A stretch of DNA of 64,000 bases, taken from assembly GCA_013433145.1 (NCBI GenBank), contig CM024187.1, positions 8,521,326 to 8,585,325 of the forward strand. The letters are read 5' to 3'. The position numbers and the translations under genes were made by a program. This document shows positions 36,656 to 49,434 of the stretch, one piece after another. How positions within the stretch are numbered: the first letter of the stretch is position 1; the number at the start of each line of letters is the position of its first letter. Below the pieces are notes generated by a model that was not told the origin of the DNA, did not search any database, and was given only the letters and a program-made list of their open reading frames with translations. Origin of the DNA: Ascaris suum (taxonomy: Eukaryota > Nematoda > Chromadorea > Rhabditida > Ascarididae).

Positions 36656-38651
36656 TCACCTCAAGTCGAATTTCTTTTCGAATTTATAACTCTGAGATCG
36701 CTGACAGTAACCGGAAATGGTTTTAAAAAATCTGCTTTCAGGTATCATGATATCTTCGAAGTTTTGAAGACTAACTTTTGCTTCGCTATTGTTTTTCTGC
36801 GCGGCAGAAAGAGAAGCACTTGAAGCATTCCTGAAATATTTTGCCAATCACTCTACCTAGACTCCTTTGCCCACCGATTGTCGCGTAGCAGATTTAGCGA
36901 TCATTTTCCAAATTTGAACTTGATCAGTTATTTTGCATTATTGTCCACTGTAATTAACCGTTCAAGGGATAGAGTCATCAAGAACGAAGTAATTGATATA
37001 GTTTGGAGTTAATTTGTGTAGTTTTGAGTCCAATTTGGTTTCACTTACCTCTAGTGAACTCATCAAGAATACTATGTCTTGTGGATTCCACTGTCTATCT
37101 TAAGAACGCTCAGCAATCCTAACAATACGTTTGCTATCTTTTTTGCAGTAGTTGAAACTGCAGCAGCTGGAAAGAGTCCAACAAGGTATCCACCTTGAAG
37201 AATCACATCTCCCACGTACTTTTCACGTATTCCGGCAATGACAGAAATACACAACGTACACTGAGCTTGAGTTTCAACTAAGACTCATACGTATCTCATC
37301 ACTAACCGTTCCTCTCGATACGTTCATTATCAGAAATTGCCTGCAGCTTTTTTAAGATGTGAGCAGCATTCACAGCATTCTTACTCGCTTTCAAAAACGC
37401 CATGTTTAACTGAGATGGTTCGTCTCTTCTTGATCTCGCGCAGAAGCATGACAGTTTAAATAGTCAACGTATCCGCTGAAATACGTTCTGTGTTTTGTTC
37501 CTCCTCTGTAGAGTCGTTCGTTATAGTACCGACTGTGGCTCCGAAATCATCACCGTTTGATATACCTGACGGTGGTTTTAATTTGCTAGGGGCTTGGACT
37601 TTGTTTTGCGACTGAAACTTTTTCTCCTCTCATCAGATCTTTAAAGAGAGTTCGTTATGACTACAGTCCTTTTTCAGGACAAGCGATTTCGTTCGACCCG
37701 CAACAGAATTGGACGAACTTCCCACCGATTCTGCATTCAGCTGCGAAGTCTCATTTCCTAACGACTGTAGTTCGTTAAAGTACACGCGTGCTCTTTGGTG
37801 ATCTGTTTTGAAGCTTCGATGAGTAGTTTCTCACCTGAACGGCTTTCGTTCCCCAAACTCTTCACATCTTTGAGCAAACTGCTCCGATCACTAAGCAGCT
37901 CAGTGACAATTTCCTGCGGCTTTAAGATAACAGGCACATCTTCCATACGTTCATGCCCGATGAGCAGCATTCGTCAAAATCGTCGCTCTAGCTTATAGAA
38001 GATGCTATCGAGAAGCTCACTCTTTGACCCACTCGCAATTCTCTTGAGTAGGGTTGTGATAACACAGAAGGTTTCATCAGAGCTGCGTTCGGACATACTT
38101 GTCTGTTTAGGCAGCATTTTTGTATTGCTGTCGTGGAAATGAGAAGCGTTTTGCCCTCCAGGCTACTCAACCAACCCTCCAATCTCGTATAACTCAAGAA
38201 CATTCAAGTGGACTCCGTTTTCCATGTGGCCTCATCTTGCACTGATGTACTATCGTTCGCAGCAGTTAGCCTGTCTTGGTCCATTCGATAGGAATTTGCC
38301 CACTGCCTTGAGCACAGTTGTAGCAGCGGTCATTTTCAGCCCGCTCAAAGCGAACAGCATCATTTTTCAACAAGCAAACAGAGAGGTTGTCCCTATCAAC
38401 TCCACGAGTTGTCACGCACGACGTCATTTGGTACTGAGAATGATTCGGCACGACTAAAACTTTTCCGCTTGGTTTTCTGTCCCCTCGGAGAATTTGGTTG
38501 ATGCAGCCATACTTTGGACTATGCCAGCAAACACTCCAACAGCCGTATTGGATAATCTGAACTGTCTGCTATCGAAGTAGGTTACTTTCACTTGCGTTGC
38601 ACAGCTCACAATGGGATCAACTCGCCCTTGCTCGGACCCTCGCTGTACCAT
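36656..38651 (-). other. Cluster of broken minus-strand frames, unassigned
   Basis: Six minus-strand frames of 60-71 codons follow each other almost without gaps: 38651-38454, 38451-38266, 38203-37988, 37970-37758, 37254-37072 and 36847-36656. Switching frame extends several of them. Stretches such as VTYFDSRQFRLSNTAVGVFA and PVILKPQEIVTELLSDRSSL look protein-like. The succession on one strand suggests a decayed mobile-element or pseudogene ORF. No diagnostic motif was found. Confidence 0.25.
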
Positions 38652-40662
38652 TTAAGTTCTGCATTTAAGTTCTGCACAATAAATAAAGTTGGTTTTGTTC
38701 ACTTGCAGAACAGCCACTTCGATCTACAGTGCAGGGTGAAATAGATACTGTGGAAATTAAGTTGCACTGCTCTTTTTAGCAGACTAATTCCTTCTTTAAA
38801 ATGTGTGTTGGAGATGACAGAAGAGTTCACGGCATTATCATCTATAGCGTCCGAACCAAACATATTGAGTGTGAATATGCAGTAATGACAACTGAATCGC
38901 AAAACAATTTTCAACGAATGTGAGGGATAGAAGTATCGCAGTACAAGTGGTACCTGGAAAGTAATAGAAAATAGAGTGCAAAAAAGTGTTCGAGTGGCAA
39001 GGCTCCCGAAACGTGTGGAAATAGAGAAAAGATTGAAAAGAGAAAAAAATCCTTAGTCTGAAAGGCTGCCGCACCAATTTATTGTATGCGCTCTGCGGAA
39101 GAAAAAATTTCTTTCTCTTCGAACTGTCTTACCTACGACATCGCAATTCTCGGCTCAGTCTTCAATTTTTGCTGCGCACGTGTCGAAACTTTCGTCGCGA
39201 TCGTAAATTCAGTTTCGCCAATGAAGGAGTTCAATATACAGGAGAAAAGAGTTTGTTGTAGCCAGCACCGCAAAAAAATTGAAATACGTGAATGAGCGTC
39301 TTCGATGACATCACATCCGAATGAGTCTAAGGCTTCATTGTAGATCTTGCTTTAGCTTAGGATACAAATAGGAAGTGAGAAAAACCAGCGGAAAAAGTTG
39401 AGTCGCTAAAAATCAGCATTATACTAAAACGTTGATCAATAGATGAGCACACGTGTGGAAAGAACTGGAACTAAGATATGCAGTGACGTTGGCTTTTTTG
39501 AATGCTTCATGTCGTTTATAATATCGCATTAGCGTGGTTTGATTCTATAATATTAACTCAGGCATAAACGTATCCTAAAAAGCTGACGCAGCACTCGGAG
39601 ATCGACCCGCTGATTCGCCGATGTTCCATGTAACCTTCAGTTAGCGGCAAAGGTAGGCAGCGAAGTTCGTTCTTAAATAAAAAAAGAAGGAAAGAAAAGA
39701 GAAGAAAATATGAAATCGTTAAAATGTGAGACAGAGTTGTCACATTATGATGTATTAAGATAAACCAGCAAGAAGAGGATTGAGTTTAGCCGACCTTTTT
39801 AAAGCACCCGGTTGTAGGCGATGCCTCAGAGAAAATTACTGCGAGGGAAGAAAACTACATCTGTGCTGAGAATATAAGCTGGTAATTTCGCACCTTAATT
39901 GGATGAGAATTTCGTAGCTTAATATAGGCTTGATCACAACTCGCCAACACATCGAGGATTTTAGGCGGAAAATCTTGAATTAAATGAAATAATCCAAATC
40001 AAACTGTCGGAAAAATGCTTTTCGCAAACCACATTTGGTTAAGTTCTTTAGTATCTTCCCAGTGATCTCAATGCGCATTTTTTGCGTACAATGAACAAAC
40101 ATGAGAAAAATTTTTCATAACTGAATGGCACTAAATAATAAGAATTTTCCGTACTGGCTCAGGCACGTATGGCCAAGTGCGCGAAGTATGCAAATCTCCA
40201 CTGTGAAACTATGACAATGATATTCTGATACTGAGTTTTATAGCTGAGCCAACAATCACCTTGAGATCACGAAAATCACTTCACCTAAAGAGCAGTGCGA
40301 AGAGGGCACTCGTGAGGAAGGCCAACAATTCACTCTTATTCCCTCTTAGGTTGAGACGATGACCACTGGTCGAGGAACTCAAAGTATCGTTGAAGATTAA
40401 CGAAATCAGCGCTGAGCATTTGACTTGCAGCTTGCATGCATTTCGCAACTTGTTGAAAAGATTTATGCAAAATTAAGGGCATTGGGATACCAAAAATGCC
40501 ACCGTGAACCTAGTAATGCATCAAATGTGGGTTACCGCACCCGATGTTCTCATCCTGGACTTCATGTTGCGCCTGATGTTGGCACGCATCTCTAATACTG
40601 CTCTTGTTGAGAAAAATTATGCGAACTTCAGATTGGAAAAGTGACCAAATCAAACCTAGCTT

Positions 40663-40881
40663 TTATAGCGAACATCCTAACATTGCATGAGCATCGAGTT
40701 TAGCGAGAAATTTGTCGTAGATGACAGTGTCTATTGCTTTTGCATAATCGCTATATGTCACTTCGATTTGTAAAACCACGAGTGAGAAGTGCTCAGCAGT
40801 TGACAAGGCATGTGATGAGGATCGGTTTGAGTTTATGGCCGACAACGTTTTAAATGGTCGATGACATTGGTCGATTAACAA
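40663..40881 (-). mobile_element. Second non-LTR reverse transcriptase fragment
   Basis: The minus frame contains VTYSDYAKAIDTVIYDKFLA followed by KLDAH. This corresponds to the palm motif V.YiDyaKAFDtV.HdkLl.KL of CR1/jockey-like reverse transcriptases (block A with its Asp). The F of KAFD is I, and H of NHDK is replaced. It is a short decayed fragment separate from the 33.5-34.4 kb copy; no endonuclease domain was seen. Confidence 0.6.
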
Positions 40882-41744
40882 AATTTATGACATTCTACAT
40901 CGTGATAATGACAATTCGGAGCGAATTGCGAATGCCCGTAGGCCGCAGTTAAATAATCGGTAAGGCAAATAAAAGACGCTCGAAACTTCCTCAGTTTATT
41001 AAAGGCACTTTTGTGCAGTGAAATGAGTTGAAAATGCTAGCATTCCTCAAATTTATTGGGCGTTTGTTGTGAAGATAATTAGTTAATCGTACTGAAGAAG
41101 TGTAGTTTCGGCTGCGAATAGAAACAGTAAAGAAAATCGCTGTCGGCCTACGATAGATAAGAGTAAATGAGCTACTGGAAACGAAACGCCAAGAGGTATC
41201 TTTTATTCGCCTTCGGTCCCTTAGACTGCCTCATGGTGTAAGGTTCAGCACCATCACATCAGCTTTTTAGCATGCAGATTTGATTACTGAGTTTTATATG
41301 AGCTTCTCAACAGTTCTTTTCTGAGAGATTGAATATTCGTCCTAGCAGGCATTATTATTGGTCATACTAGCCCCGCAGCATGTGCAAAAGTGCGGCTCTT
41401 TGTGTTCTTCATGGAAGGTTCCGATGGAATGGCATATGCGTAACATCTTTCTCTAGGGAGGCCCACTAATTATCGATAAAATATGAATATTTCTTATCGA
41501 ACATACGATCGATGCTAATGACATGTAACAGGTTGCTAATCAGTTCGAGATTTTAGGGCTTTGAATGATCTTTAATTGCACTGTGCTGGGCTGTTAAGTA
41601 ATACCATGAAAATATTCTAACGGCAGCAGTTGAGTGAATAGTTTAATAAAAAGAAGCGAATGAGTAAAACTAGCTAGCTGAAGGGAAGTAAAAACGCCCG
41701 AAGAAGTCGTGAAGAGCGGACGTGTTGTCTATGTAAGTATTGGC

Positions 41745-41987
41745 TTAATGATGGCAAAGTGCTTGATGAAAGCTATTATCGAGTGCCGCTCGAATGCGTG
41801 AGTGTGAGAGCAAGATGGGTGTCCGATAAGGGTGTATGCGGGCGGCGGCCATCCTCACCAAACAGGCCCACGACAATGCACTTTTCTTGCTGTGAAACGA
41901 GCGCCAGGCCATACGACACTTGCACCCGACTGACGCCTCAACGTTTCCTCTCTGCCAGGCATCCCATTGCGCCTCAGCGCAATTCAA
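41745..41987. other. GC-richer island open on both strands
   Basis: About 240 bases, clearly richer in GC than the neighbouring DNA, are open over 77-80 codons on both strands (plus 41759-41992, minus 41987-41745). No recognisable domain was seen on either strand. It is possibly a repeat fragment. Confidence 0.2.
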
Positions 41988-42590
41988 TTTAGCCTATTGC
42001 TTCGTATAACTGGTTGCTGTTTCGCTGTATGCTTCTTTTCGTTTGCACTGCGCCTTAAAAGAGTGGCATGAAGCAACTCGAACGCGAATTTTGACAAATT
42101 CGCTGATCACTGGCCATCAATAAAGCTACTATGTGAACCTCTACTGGCTTAGCAAATTCCACCAAACATTCATCCAGAAATGCGCTCCACAATATTTTCG
42201 GCATTTTTCTCCGATGTAGCTTCAGTGCTTAATAGACCGCTGATTGTGATGCTCTGGTGAACAGCCATCTGAAAATTTGTTTTCCACTTCTAGAACTGCT
42301 ATACGAGCGATGCTTGTCGTTTGCTGCATTCCTTATGCATTCACCTTATCAGTGCCCATAAGTTGCTAGATACAGATAATTCTCCAGCTGTTTCTGCTAC
42401 TTACAACATTACATTCACTCCAGATGCAGTCCCAAAGACGTTTGGTCGTTTGCCGCTCTTTTATGATGAAATCCATTGACTGTTTAGGCTCTCAGGTGTC
42501 TTTCGTGTTCAGGCAATCCATCAACACGTCCACGATTGATTAATTCGTGGCGTTAGTGCCGCCTTGGTTTACATGTCTGAAAAAAGGCTT

Positions 42591-42629
42591 GCACACCTGC
42601 AGAAAGCAGCGAGCTTTCTACAGGTGTGC
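42591..42629. repeat. 17-bp stem hairpin with 5-base loop
   Basis: GCACACCTGCAGAAAGC (42591-42607) and GCTTTCTACAGGTGTGC (42613-42629) are reverse complements at 16 of 17 positions, around the loop AGCGA. It is far from any assigned gene. It could be a foldback repeat core or a structured RNA. The loop is short for a typical miRNA precursor, and the flanks do not extend the stem. Confidence 0.7.
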
Positions 42630-43730
42630 ATAACCGTTTAATATGCGCAGCCTGAAGCATAATATCGCGCGGTCACGTGATTAAGATGTTTATATGATCG
42701 GGAAGAGCCCTTCCTGTTCACGCTATGCGCTGATGGATGTCTTCACAGGCGTCGCACTACCCGTGTAATTCTATCAGGGATTCGAACGGCAAACGGTTGG
42801 TTGATTGACACTATGTTTCAACGTTGTATAAGCATTTCCTCGCAAAGCTTATTGATGTCTGCACAACCCATTACGCTACACATAAAACAGCATTCAATCA
42901 AAATTAAGACGTTAAGTGACTTGAGCGTTATGAAGGGCTAAGTGAACAATATGTCATCGGCATTTCATCTCCGCTTGTTTTGTTGAAGATGCAGCGAAAT
43001 GTTGCGCCTTATCGACAAAATTTTTCAAAAGGCTAACGATAAAACGAAGCATTTTGTTCCGATGTATTCTTTTTCTTTACTTTTTATAACTTAATGGTAA
43101 AGGTAATAACGTAAAAGTATAAAGCGCATAATGAGCTATAATATCGATGATATGATAAAGTATCACCCGCACAAAGTCTTCTTGAAGAATTCACTCGTGA
43201 ATAAAAGAATCAATTTGATTGTATTTTTATCAGATTCAATTTTTTTTTTACTAAATATATTTTGTCGGTATGCGCAGTTATGAGACTGATGGTAATGAAA
43301 TGTTCACTCGTTAAAGCATTGAAATGCCGGCAATTGTTGCACTGCAAGGAACGCAGATGTGACTTCTGTGCTTTTTCTACGAACTGAACGTATGTGATCG
43401 ATATAAGCACCGAAAGCAAATCACAAAAAAACGGCTGAAGACTCCATTTTCGATCATTCTTCCACATATGAAAGTGGCACCACGCATCTGAATGCTTCCT
43501 TTGGAGTGAGCTCACAAAGGTTTTTTCTACAATAAATTCCTTGACTATATGAATAAATGTGCAGCTGTCTGTTTAATAAAAGTTCGCAAACGCTAAAGTC
43601 TTGTCGACGAAGTTTCCATTCATCTACTCGTTTTTCTTCTTCAATTTCACTTTCTGCATATAGGCACATGCAAACCTATGTTTACACCACTAAGTAAAAT
43701 TCTATAACATAAAAATCTTCATTTCAAAAT

Positions 43731-43868
43731 GGCAGTTATTGTGATGTCAAAGAAGTGGGCAATCCGGCTTACGAAGCGCCTTCTAGGCGCACACTTCTGC
43801 ACTTGCGCACGAATTTGAATTTCAAAGTGGGCGAGAAGATTGGAACGACTCCAAGCCTCCGACCTTGA
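43731..43868 (+). other. Exon-like open frame ending in TGA, unassigned
   Basis: A plus frame reads GSYCDVKEVGNPAYEAPSRR and continues to LRTNLNFKVGEKIGTTPSLRP before TGA. The minus strand is also largely open, and the local GC content is raised. It could be a terminal exon or a dispersed repeat. No initiator or partner exon was found. Confidence 0.2.
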
Positions 43869-44945
43869 AAAGGCATTGCTTCCCTCAAGGGGTCACGTTC
43901 TCAAGCCATCTTTATTTGCATTGTTGCTTCTCAAAGTTTGGCTGGGGCTTATGATAGCCAATACTTTCTACGCATCGATGATTTTTCAAGAGTGACGTTG
44001 CGATAGTTCGCTTCAGAGGGGTGCAACTTGTGCCAATCAATTCATCCGAGTAAATATCTTTTGCACATCGTCGAGGTTTTTGCTATTCGGAAGCGTGAAT
44101 AATCAAATGCGGCTGTCCAGCTTCCTATCTATTTAAGTATCTTCACAACTGTTGACACTATTGCTTAGAGTATTACTTTTGTTGCTGATAAAAAATGCGG
44201 GTATCTTGCCGTTTTGAAAACAATCGTGCTTTTGTTTTTTGACCTAATGGTCACAAATTTTCCACTTTTCAAGAGCCTTGCAGATGCCATCAGAGTTGAG
44301 ACTTGACTTTGTTTAGCGAAAACAACGTCAAACTCTACAACCTGACTGAAGACCTCTCACGGGGGATAGATCCCTGTTAGAGGATCGAAGACAGTTTCTG
44401 GGGGGAGGAACTGAATTTTCAATAAAAGAGAAATTTCACATATGCTGTTCGCGAAATCGCCATCCTCCTGTCTAAAAGATCCGTTAGGATGGTACATGAT
44501 GGGAGGGCGAAGTGAGCGGTTATGGTGATTACCAATGATTAAATATGGGGTGGATGTGAAAAGTTGTTGTGACGAGGATAGGTCGTTGTTTTCGCTAATT
44601 CATTTTTCAAAATGTTCTTTGCAAACGTAGGCTTTGTGATTCATTCCTGCATGCTTTACGCTTTACATTTTTACAAAGGTAGAGCGATACTGTTCTCTTC
44701 TTATCGTTGAATTCTTACATAATTCCTTTTCGGTATCATTGCTTAAAGCATTTGTTAGTCAAGCTCTTTGCTGATTCGCTGACATGTCAGTTTCATTTTC
44801 AGCGAGGATAGGTCGGGGATTAAGTACTGTTATCTTATCTCATAATAACGACAATGTGGAAAATCTATACGGAAATAATTTTCATTCTTCCGATATTATT
44901 GCTTAATTGATAACTAATAAAACTGAACAATTGCAGGTGGATTGC

Positions 44946-44999
44946 ATGAGATTTGATACGCACACGGTTGCGAAGGAACTTGCAAAGGAATCCAACTAA
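44946..44999 (+). CDS. Upstream ORF of 17 codons
   Basis: The exon begins after the acceptor AACAATTGCAG (ending 44936). ATG at 44946 opens a 17-codon frame, MRFDTHTVAKELAKESN, whose TAA (44997-44999) directly precedes, in the same frame, the ATG at 45000 of the membrane-protein gene. If transcription includes it, it could control translation of the main ORF. Alternatively the gene model is incomplete here. Confidence 0.35.
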   Translation: MRFDTHTVAKELAKESN

Positions 45000-47900
45000 A
45001 TGCTTGAGTTTGTCAGAAAGTTCACGAGGAAACATGCAATTTTGACACCGGCATCAACGTCTCAAGCAGTCGTTGAGCATAGTGCACGTACACGGAGCCA
45101 TACTCAGCGCGTAGTGCGGAGGTGCCGCTTGCCCATAAGGCGCATCGCCGGATTCTCGACGAGTAGCATTATATCTGCAACGTTCTTTCAGCTGCTCTTT
45201 TGCACGGCTAGTAGCTTTGCAGATGCGGCGAGGAAAAGTGCTTGTGAGGAGAGTCAAGACTGCAACAAATACGAATGCGACGCAGGCAAGTATTCTAACC
45301 AGTACGTCGCACATTGCTTTCTATAAGCTTGCGATACAGCAACTGTCGTCGCGTTCCACATAGCTATTCCATTTGCGCTCGTTGCAGTATTAATTCAAAT
45401 GAGACACCCATGGTCACAATTTGCCGAATTCTGGGGGGACAGATGGCAGGAGAGGAGGGGGAAGAAGAAGTCGAAGGTCACTGCAGCTATTTGTCCAGGA
45501 ATGTCGGCAATCTGCAATGAAAGCTAACATTCGCACTAGGTCATACACTTCGTGTAGAGGAGCGTGTTTACATATACGGTCGTCAATGAAGCAACATTTG
45601 GATTTCTAGCTGCTTTTAAAGGTGGGATTGCCTCACCTGTGCCATGGAACTTTCAAATGAAATGCTAAGCAAAATGATAAACCCACTGTTTACTGATAAG
45701 CATTCTGTCCATTGTCCCACTGAGTTCGCTTTTTGGTTGGCCATTTTATCCGTCGTTGCTCCCTAATCGATGTTGTTGTTCTTCTCCGAAAACGTCATAA
45801 ATTCGTTGTGACACTTATGTCTACCGTTGTTTTGATTAGCCCTTATGGTTCAGCAGAAAGGACATGTTATTTTGAGAACTGCTTAGTGCAATAAACTTCA
45901 TATGAATGTGATATGGAACTGTGCCAACTGTTTGAAGCCTTTACGCATTTGACAGTGATTTCGTACGCGTCATAGGGGGTTACCTTTGGGTGTTGCTAAA
46001 ATTCTAAGCGAACGCGTCAAAAAAAAATTCCTGTGAAGAAATTCTTCGCACTTTGCTTTCTCCTTTCTTCTCTCAATGGGATGGTTGGAGCCACCTTCCC
46101 AAACCGCGGCTTGAAATTCTTTTGCAGTAGTGCACAACGATGCTTCAAAGACGGCAAATACATCTCCTCACTGTTTGAGTCTTTTCCTTGCAGAGCATAG
46201 CTTTCACACTCCAACGGATTATTTCGTGAAGCCTGGAAGGTCAATATTTAGTCGGCCATGCAAATGCCAGTCAGACTGGAAGGCTCACTTTTGCAAGAAC
46301 TCGGCTCGCTACAGACTCACCGGCATTGACAATGAAGCTTCTTTGCCAAGTGTTTGCATTTGCAGGTTCCATTTTCAATATACCGCTCAAGCGAACAACA
46401 CTTTTCGAAGAGCATGTTTCCCATTTCTTCCAACTGCTTACTGTGGGATCCAGCGAATGTTGCATGAAGCTGCTAGGTTATGAAACGCCCACTATAGGAT
46501 CTGGATAGCTGAGCGCTTCAAGAGCTTCACAAAACTTTCAAGTTATTAGCCTTTTTTGTTCTATCCGGAATGGGGCCCGTGATATGGATCAGAAAAAACT
46601 TTCAGGCTCCATAAAGCGCGAGAAAATTTTTCACCGAGTTAGAAACCGTCCGCTTATTACGTAAGAATGCTTCATGAAAAAAAAAAACTATAACAAAAGA
46701 GAGTAGAATGGGTAAATGAAATATGCACTTTCGTCCGAAAGGCTACTCTTAGCAATAATTGCAGGCAGTTCAGTGATAATAGTCGTAATTGCCAGCAGTT
46801 CATGACGCAATGTTTCACAGAACGACAACGTGACCAACCGTATGTCATAACATCACTTTCTTTTCATACAACTAGTAGTTTAGAAGTTAGATCATGTTTA
46901 GAATTAGTCAGAAAATGCACCATGAAGATCACTACGTGGGTGAATATTAGCTGATCATATTAACAGGTATTCGGATAGGAACGTTTTATCCTATTTGTGC
47001 AATTGTGCTGTCTGTTGTTTTGCTAACGTAGTTGTATTATTGGATGAAGAAGAAATCGGGGCAGTATGTTCATTTACCTGGGAAGCTGCTGGAATATTAT
47101 TTTTTTAATCCTCATAGTTATATGGAAATTTCACGCACTTTATAGTGGCGCGTCGATAAAGAAATAACGTATAGCAAGCTTTCTCTTTCCTTCTTTTTTC
47201 AACTTCAGGGATTGATGGTGAAAGCGCGATCAGTCAGCTAGCTTAAGTTCTGCTGAATGGATGTCGAAATCATTCTGTCTTGGATTTAGTGGCTTGTTTA
47301 AAGGACCATTTTCAAAAGATTCAGTTTATCTCGACAGTCGTGAATAAAGAAAAAAATCTGAGGAATTCATTTAACACTGAAGGGTCCAGCGCCCATCCTT
47401 CGACGAACACTTTAACAGGACAGGAAGCATCTCCAAAAAAGAAACGCTTTTAAATGCTAACGTTTCAATGTAGTTCTTATCGAATTTGCTTGAAAGGAAG
47501 GTGAGTAAAAAAGTGAACGATCTCCAGGTGTTACTGCTGCTTCAATCAGCCGGGATTGTATTGTAATCAGCTGCAGTGTTCCAATGGTCAGCCGGAGTTT
47601 GGTCCAAAATCAAATACAACATGCGTGTGTCATCTACCAGCGTTTTATCCCTATCACATTTGTACTCAAGAGGATGTATTGGGAGTCGCAGATGTGGACA
47701 GCTCAGTTCCCTTCGACTGGGTTCGTTTCCTGCTTTCATTTGTTCGTTACCAGGAGAAGTCGCGTAAATGCCTGGTAGAATGTTAAAGGATTCTTGTTCA
47801 AGGAAAAAGCGTGACATAGATTGCTGAGTTAGCTAGACGAAGCCTTATGCAAACTGAGAGTTTCCTGTTGGAAGTGGGAAGGACTCTAAAAGTGCTATTT

Positions 47901-49434
47901 TATTCAAAAGCTCTTAAGCACCCTGACGAGGTTGAATGATTTCATTAATTCTGTAAACGATCTCAGCGATACGATTCAATCAATTGATTTGAGTGGTTCG
48001 TAAATTATTCATTAACTGTACAATGCAGCCATAAATTTAGAATGTCCTCTGCTGTCACAGAATGAAATGATGCGTGCAAAGTTTTGCCTTTTTTTCTATC
48101 GCAACAGATGTAGTTGTTGCGACGGAATTTTTATTGAAATTCGAAGCAATTTTCAAATGAATCTGCATAAGTGCTCATTGAAAATCTGCAAGCATCACTT
48201 CCACTAGAAGTAATTTGTAGTGGAAAGAAACAGCTAGAATGAAATTCGAAAATTTCTAAGCACTAAGAGAATGAAATCATTTGAAAATAAATTTATAGCA
48301 ATGAAAGATGAAAGAAGAATCCTTTACATTCTGCCTTTCCCCTTCGTTTCTTTTTTCGCAATTGCACGAAGAAAAATCATTTCCTAGTGACCAGTCCCAC
48401 AATTAAAGAGTGCAACAGAAAGATGAATATGAAGGCCAAGAGGGGATTCCATTGCGAACAATACCTTATGCCCAAGAAATACCACGTTCTATGCTTCAAC
48501 GCTACAAGATTCGCGATTGACTGTTACTAACAAAGCGAGGAAAAAAGTACAGGAAACTTCAGGTTTCGTGACAGTTTTTCCGGTTCTTACGAAATCGAAG
48601 TGGGTTTTTTTTATTGTCAGTAACGGTTGCGTCGTTGTCTGTTTCCATGATTTTCACAATATTACTGTACTATCGTAAATAACACACAATTCACACCATT
48701 CTTTTGCTAGTCGAAATTAACAAACTCTTAGGTGTGCGAAGGACGAGCGGACAAAACAGTTTCAAATATTTAGCACATTTTAGCAGAACATTTACCAGAC
48801 TGCGGCTACGCAAGAGGCAACAGCGCAACACAAGAAGCGTGAAAGTAGTGATTGGAGGGAGAAGGAGAACGTTGGGGAGGAAGCCCAGACTGATTTGGTC
48901 CTCAGTGAAAACGCATTCCTTTAACCTCTCCGTCTACTCTTCCCCGCATCTTTAACATCTTTTCACCGTATTATATCCTCCGCATGGCGTTTCTACGTGG
49001 AGTGCTGTGCAAAACCTTTGAGAGTGTTCTGTGCCCTTTACAAACCGAGGAGGTGTATTGTTATTGACAGCTGAGTAATTGGGAGAACAAAATCTCCATT
49101 GGTGATTACACCAAATGAAGTTCCGAGCTCAATTATATTTGCGCAATTGAGCATATTGTTTCAGCGTGTGCACGGGAATGTATCGGATGTCACTGAACGA
49201 GAAACAAAGAGAAGCGAGAAGAAATTCAAGTTAATGGGATTAGAGATGACTCCAGCACTCGCGTTCGCAGTTGTACTTTCATTGTTAGGTGTGGTGGCGC
49301 TTATGACTGCTTTATTACTTATTATGCGTAGCTGTAGGCTACAGAAACAACGTCATCAGAACGACATGCGTCGCAATAATGCGCAAACAATTTTATTGCA
49401 GCAGCGAGCTGAAGAAGATAAGTACCTGCCATGA
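45000..49434 (+). CDS. Unrecognised Cys-rich single-pass membrane protein (3 exons)
   Basis: The family is not recognised. Exons 45000-45301, 47528-47720 and 49165-49434 join in phase (donors CA|GTACGT and TGG|GTTCGT) to give 254 residues. A hydrophobic stretch at about 49-72 looks like a signal peptide but sits behind 48 basic N-terminal residues, so the real start may differ. An in-frame TAA lies just upstream, and no later Met precedes the stretch. The ectodomain has 11 Cys, with C82/C88/C93 and then CYCC at 102-105, C113, C118, CVC at 133-135 and C146. Sequons occur at N130 and N170. A strong membrane segment (about 196-219) is followed by a basic 35-residue cytosolic tail ending EEDKYLP. 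Type I topology is likely. Further exons between 47720 and 49165 cannot be excluded. Confidence 0.6.

Larger units (their letters stand above)
27353..44936. other. Gene-poor 17.6 kb with retroelement debris
   Basis: Apart from the entries listed separately, I could not assemble any phase-consistent gene here. The stretch holds reverse transcriptase fragments at 33.5-34.4 and 40.7-40.9 kb, foldbacks at 29.35 and 42.6 kb, poly-C tracts, and GC-richer islands near 30.1-30.8, 41.75-42.0 and 43.7-44.0 kb. These islands are open in several frames at once, which is weak evidence of coding. Small or fast-evolving genes could still be missed. Confidence 0.5.

Noticed and set aside
45286..45291. AG|GCAAGT as a GC-AG donor of the first membrane-protein exon
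   Set aside because: It ends in phase 1, which puts the second exon in a frame that destroys its Cys pattern. The nearby CA|GTACGT donor gives the Cys-rich frame.
46130..46508. Frames with CKCQSDW and a signal-peptide-like MKLLCQVFAFAGSIF within the first membrane-protein intron
   Set aside because: Neither joins the flanking exons in phase with convincing splice sites. They may be chance or repeat-derived.
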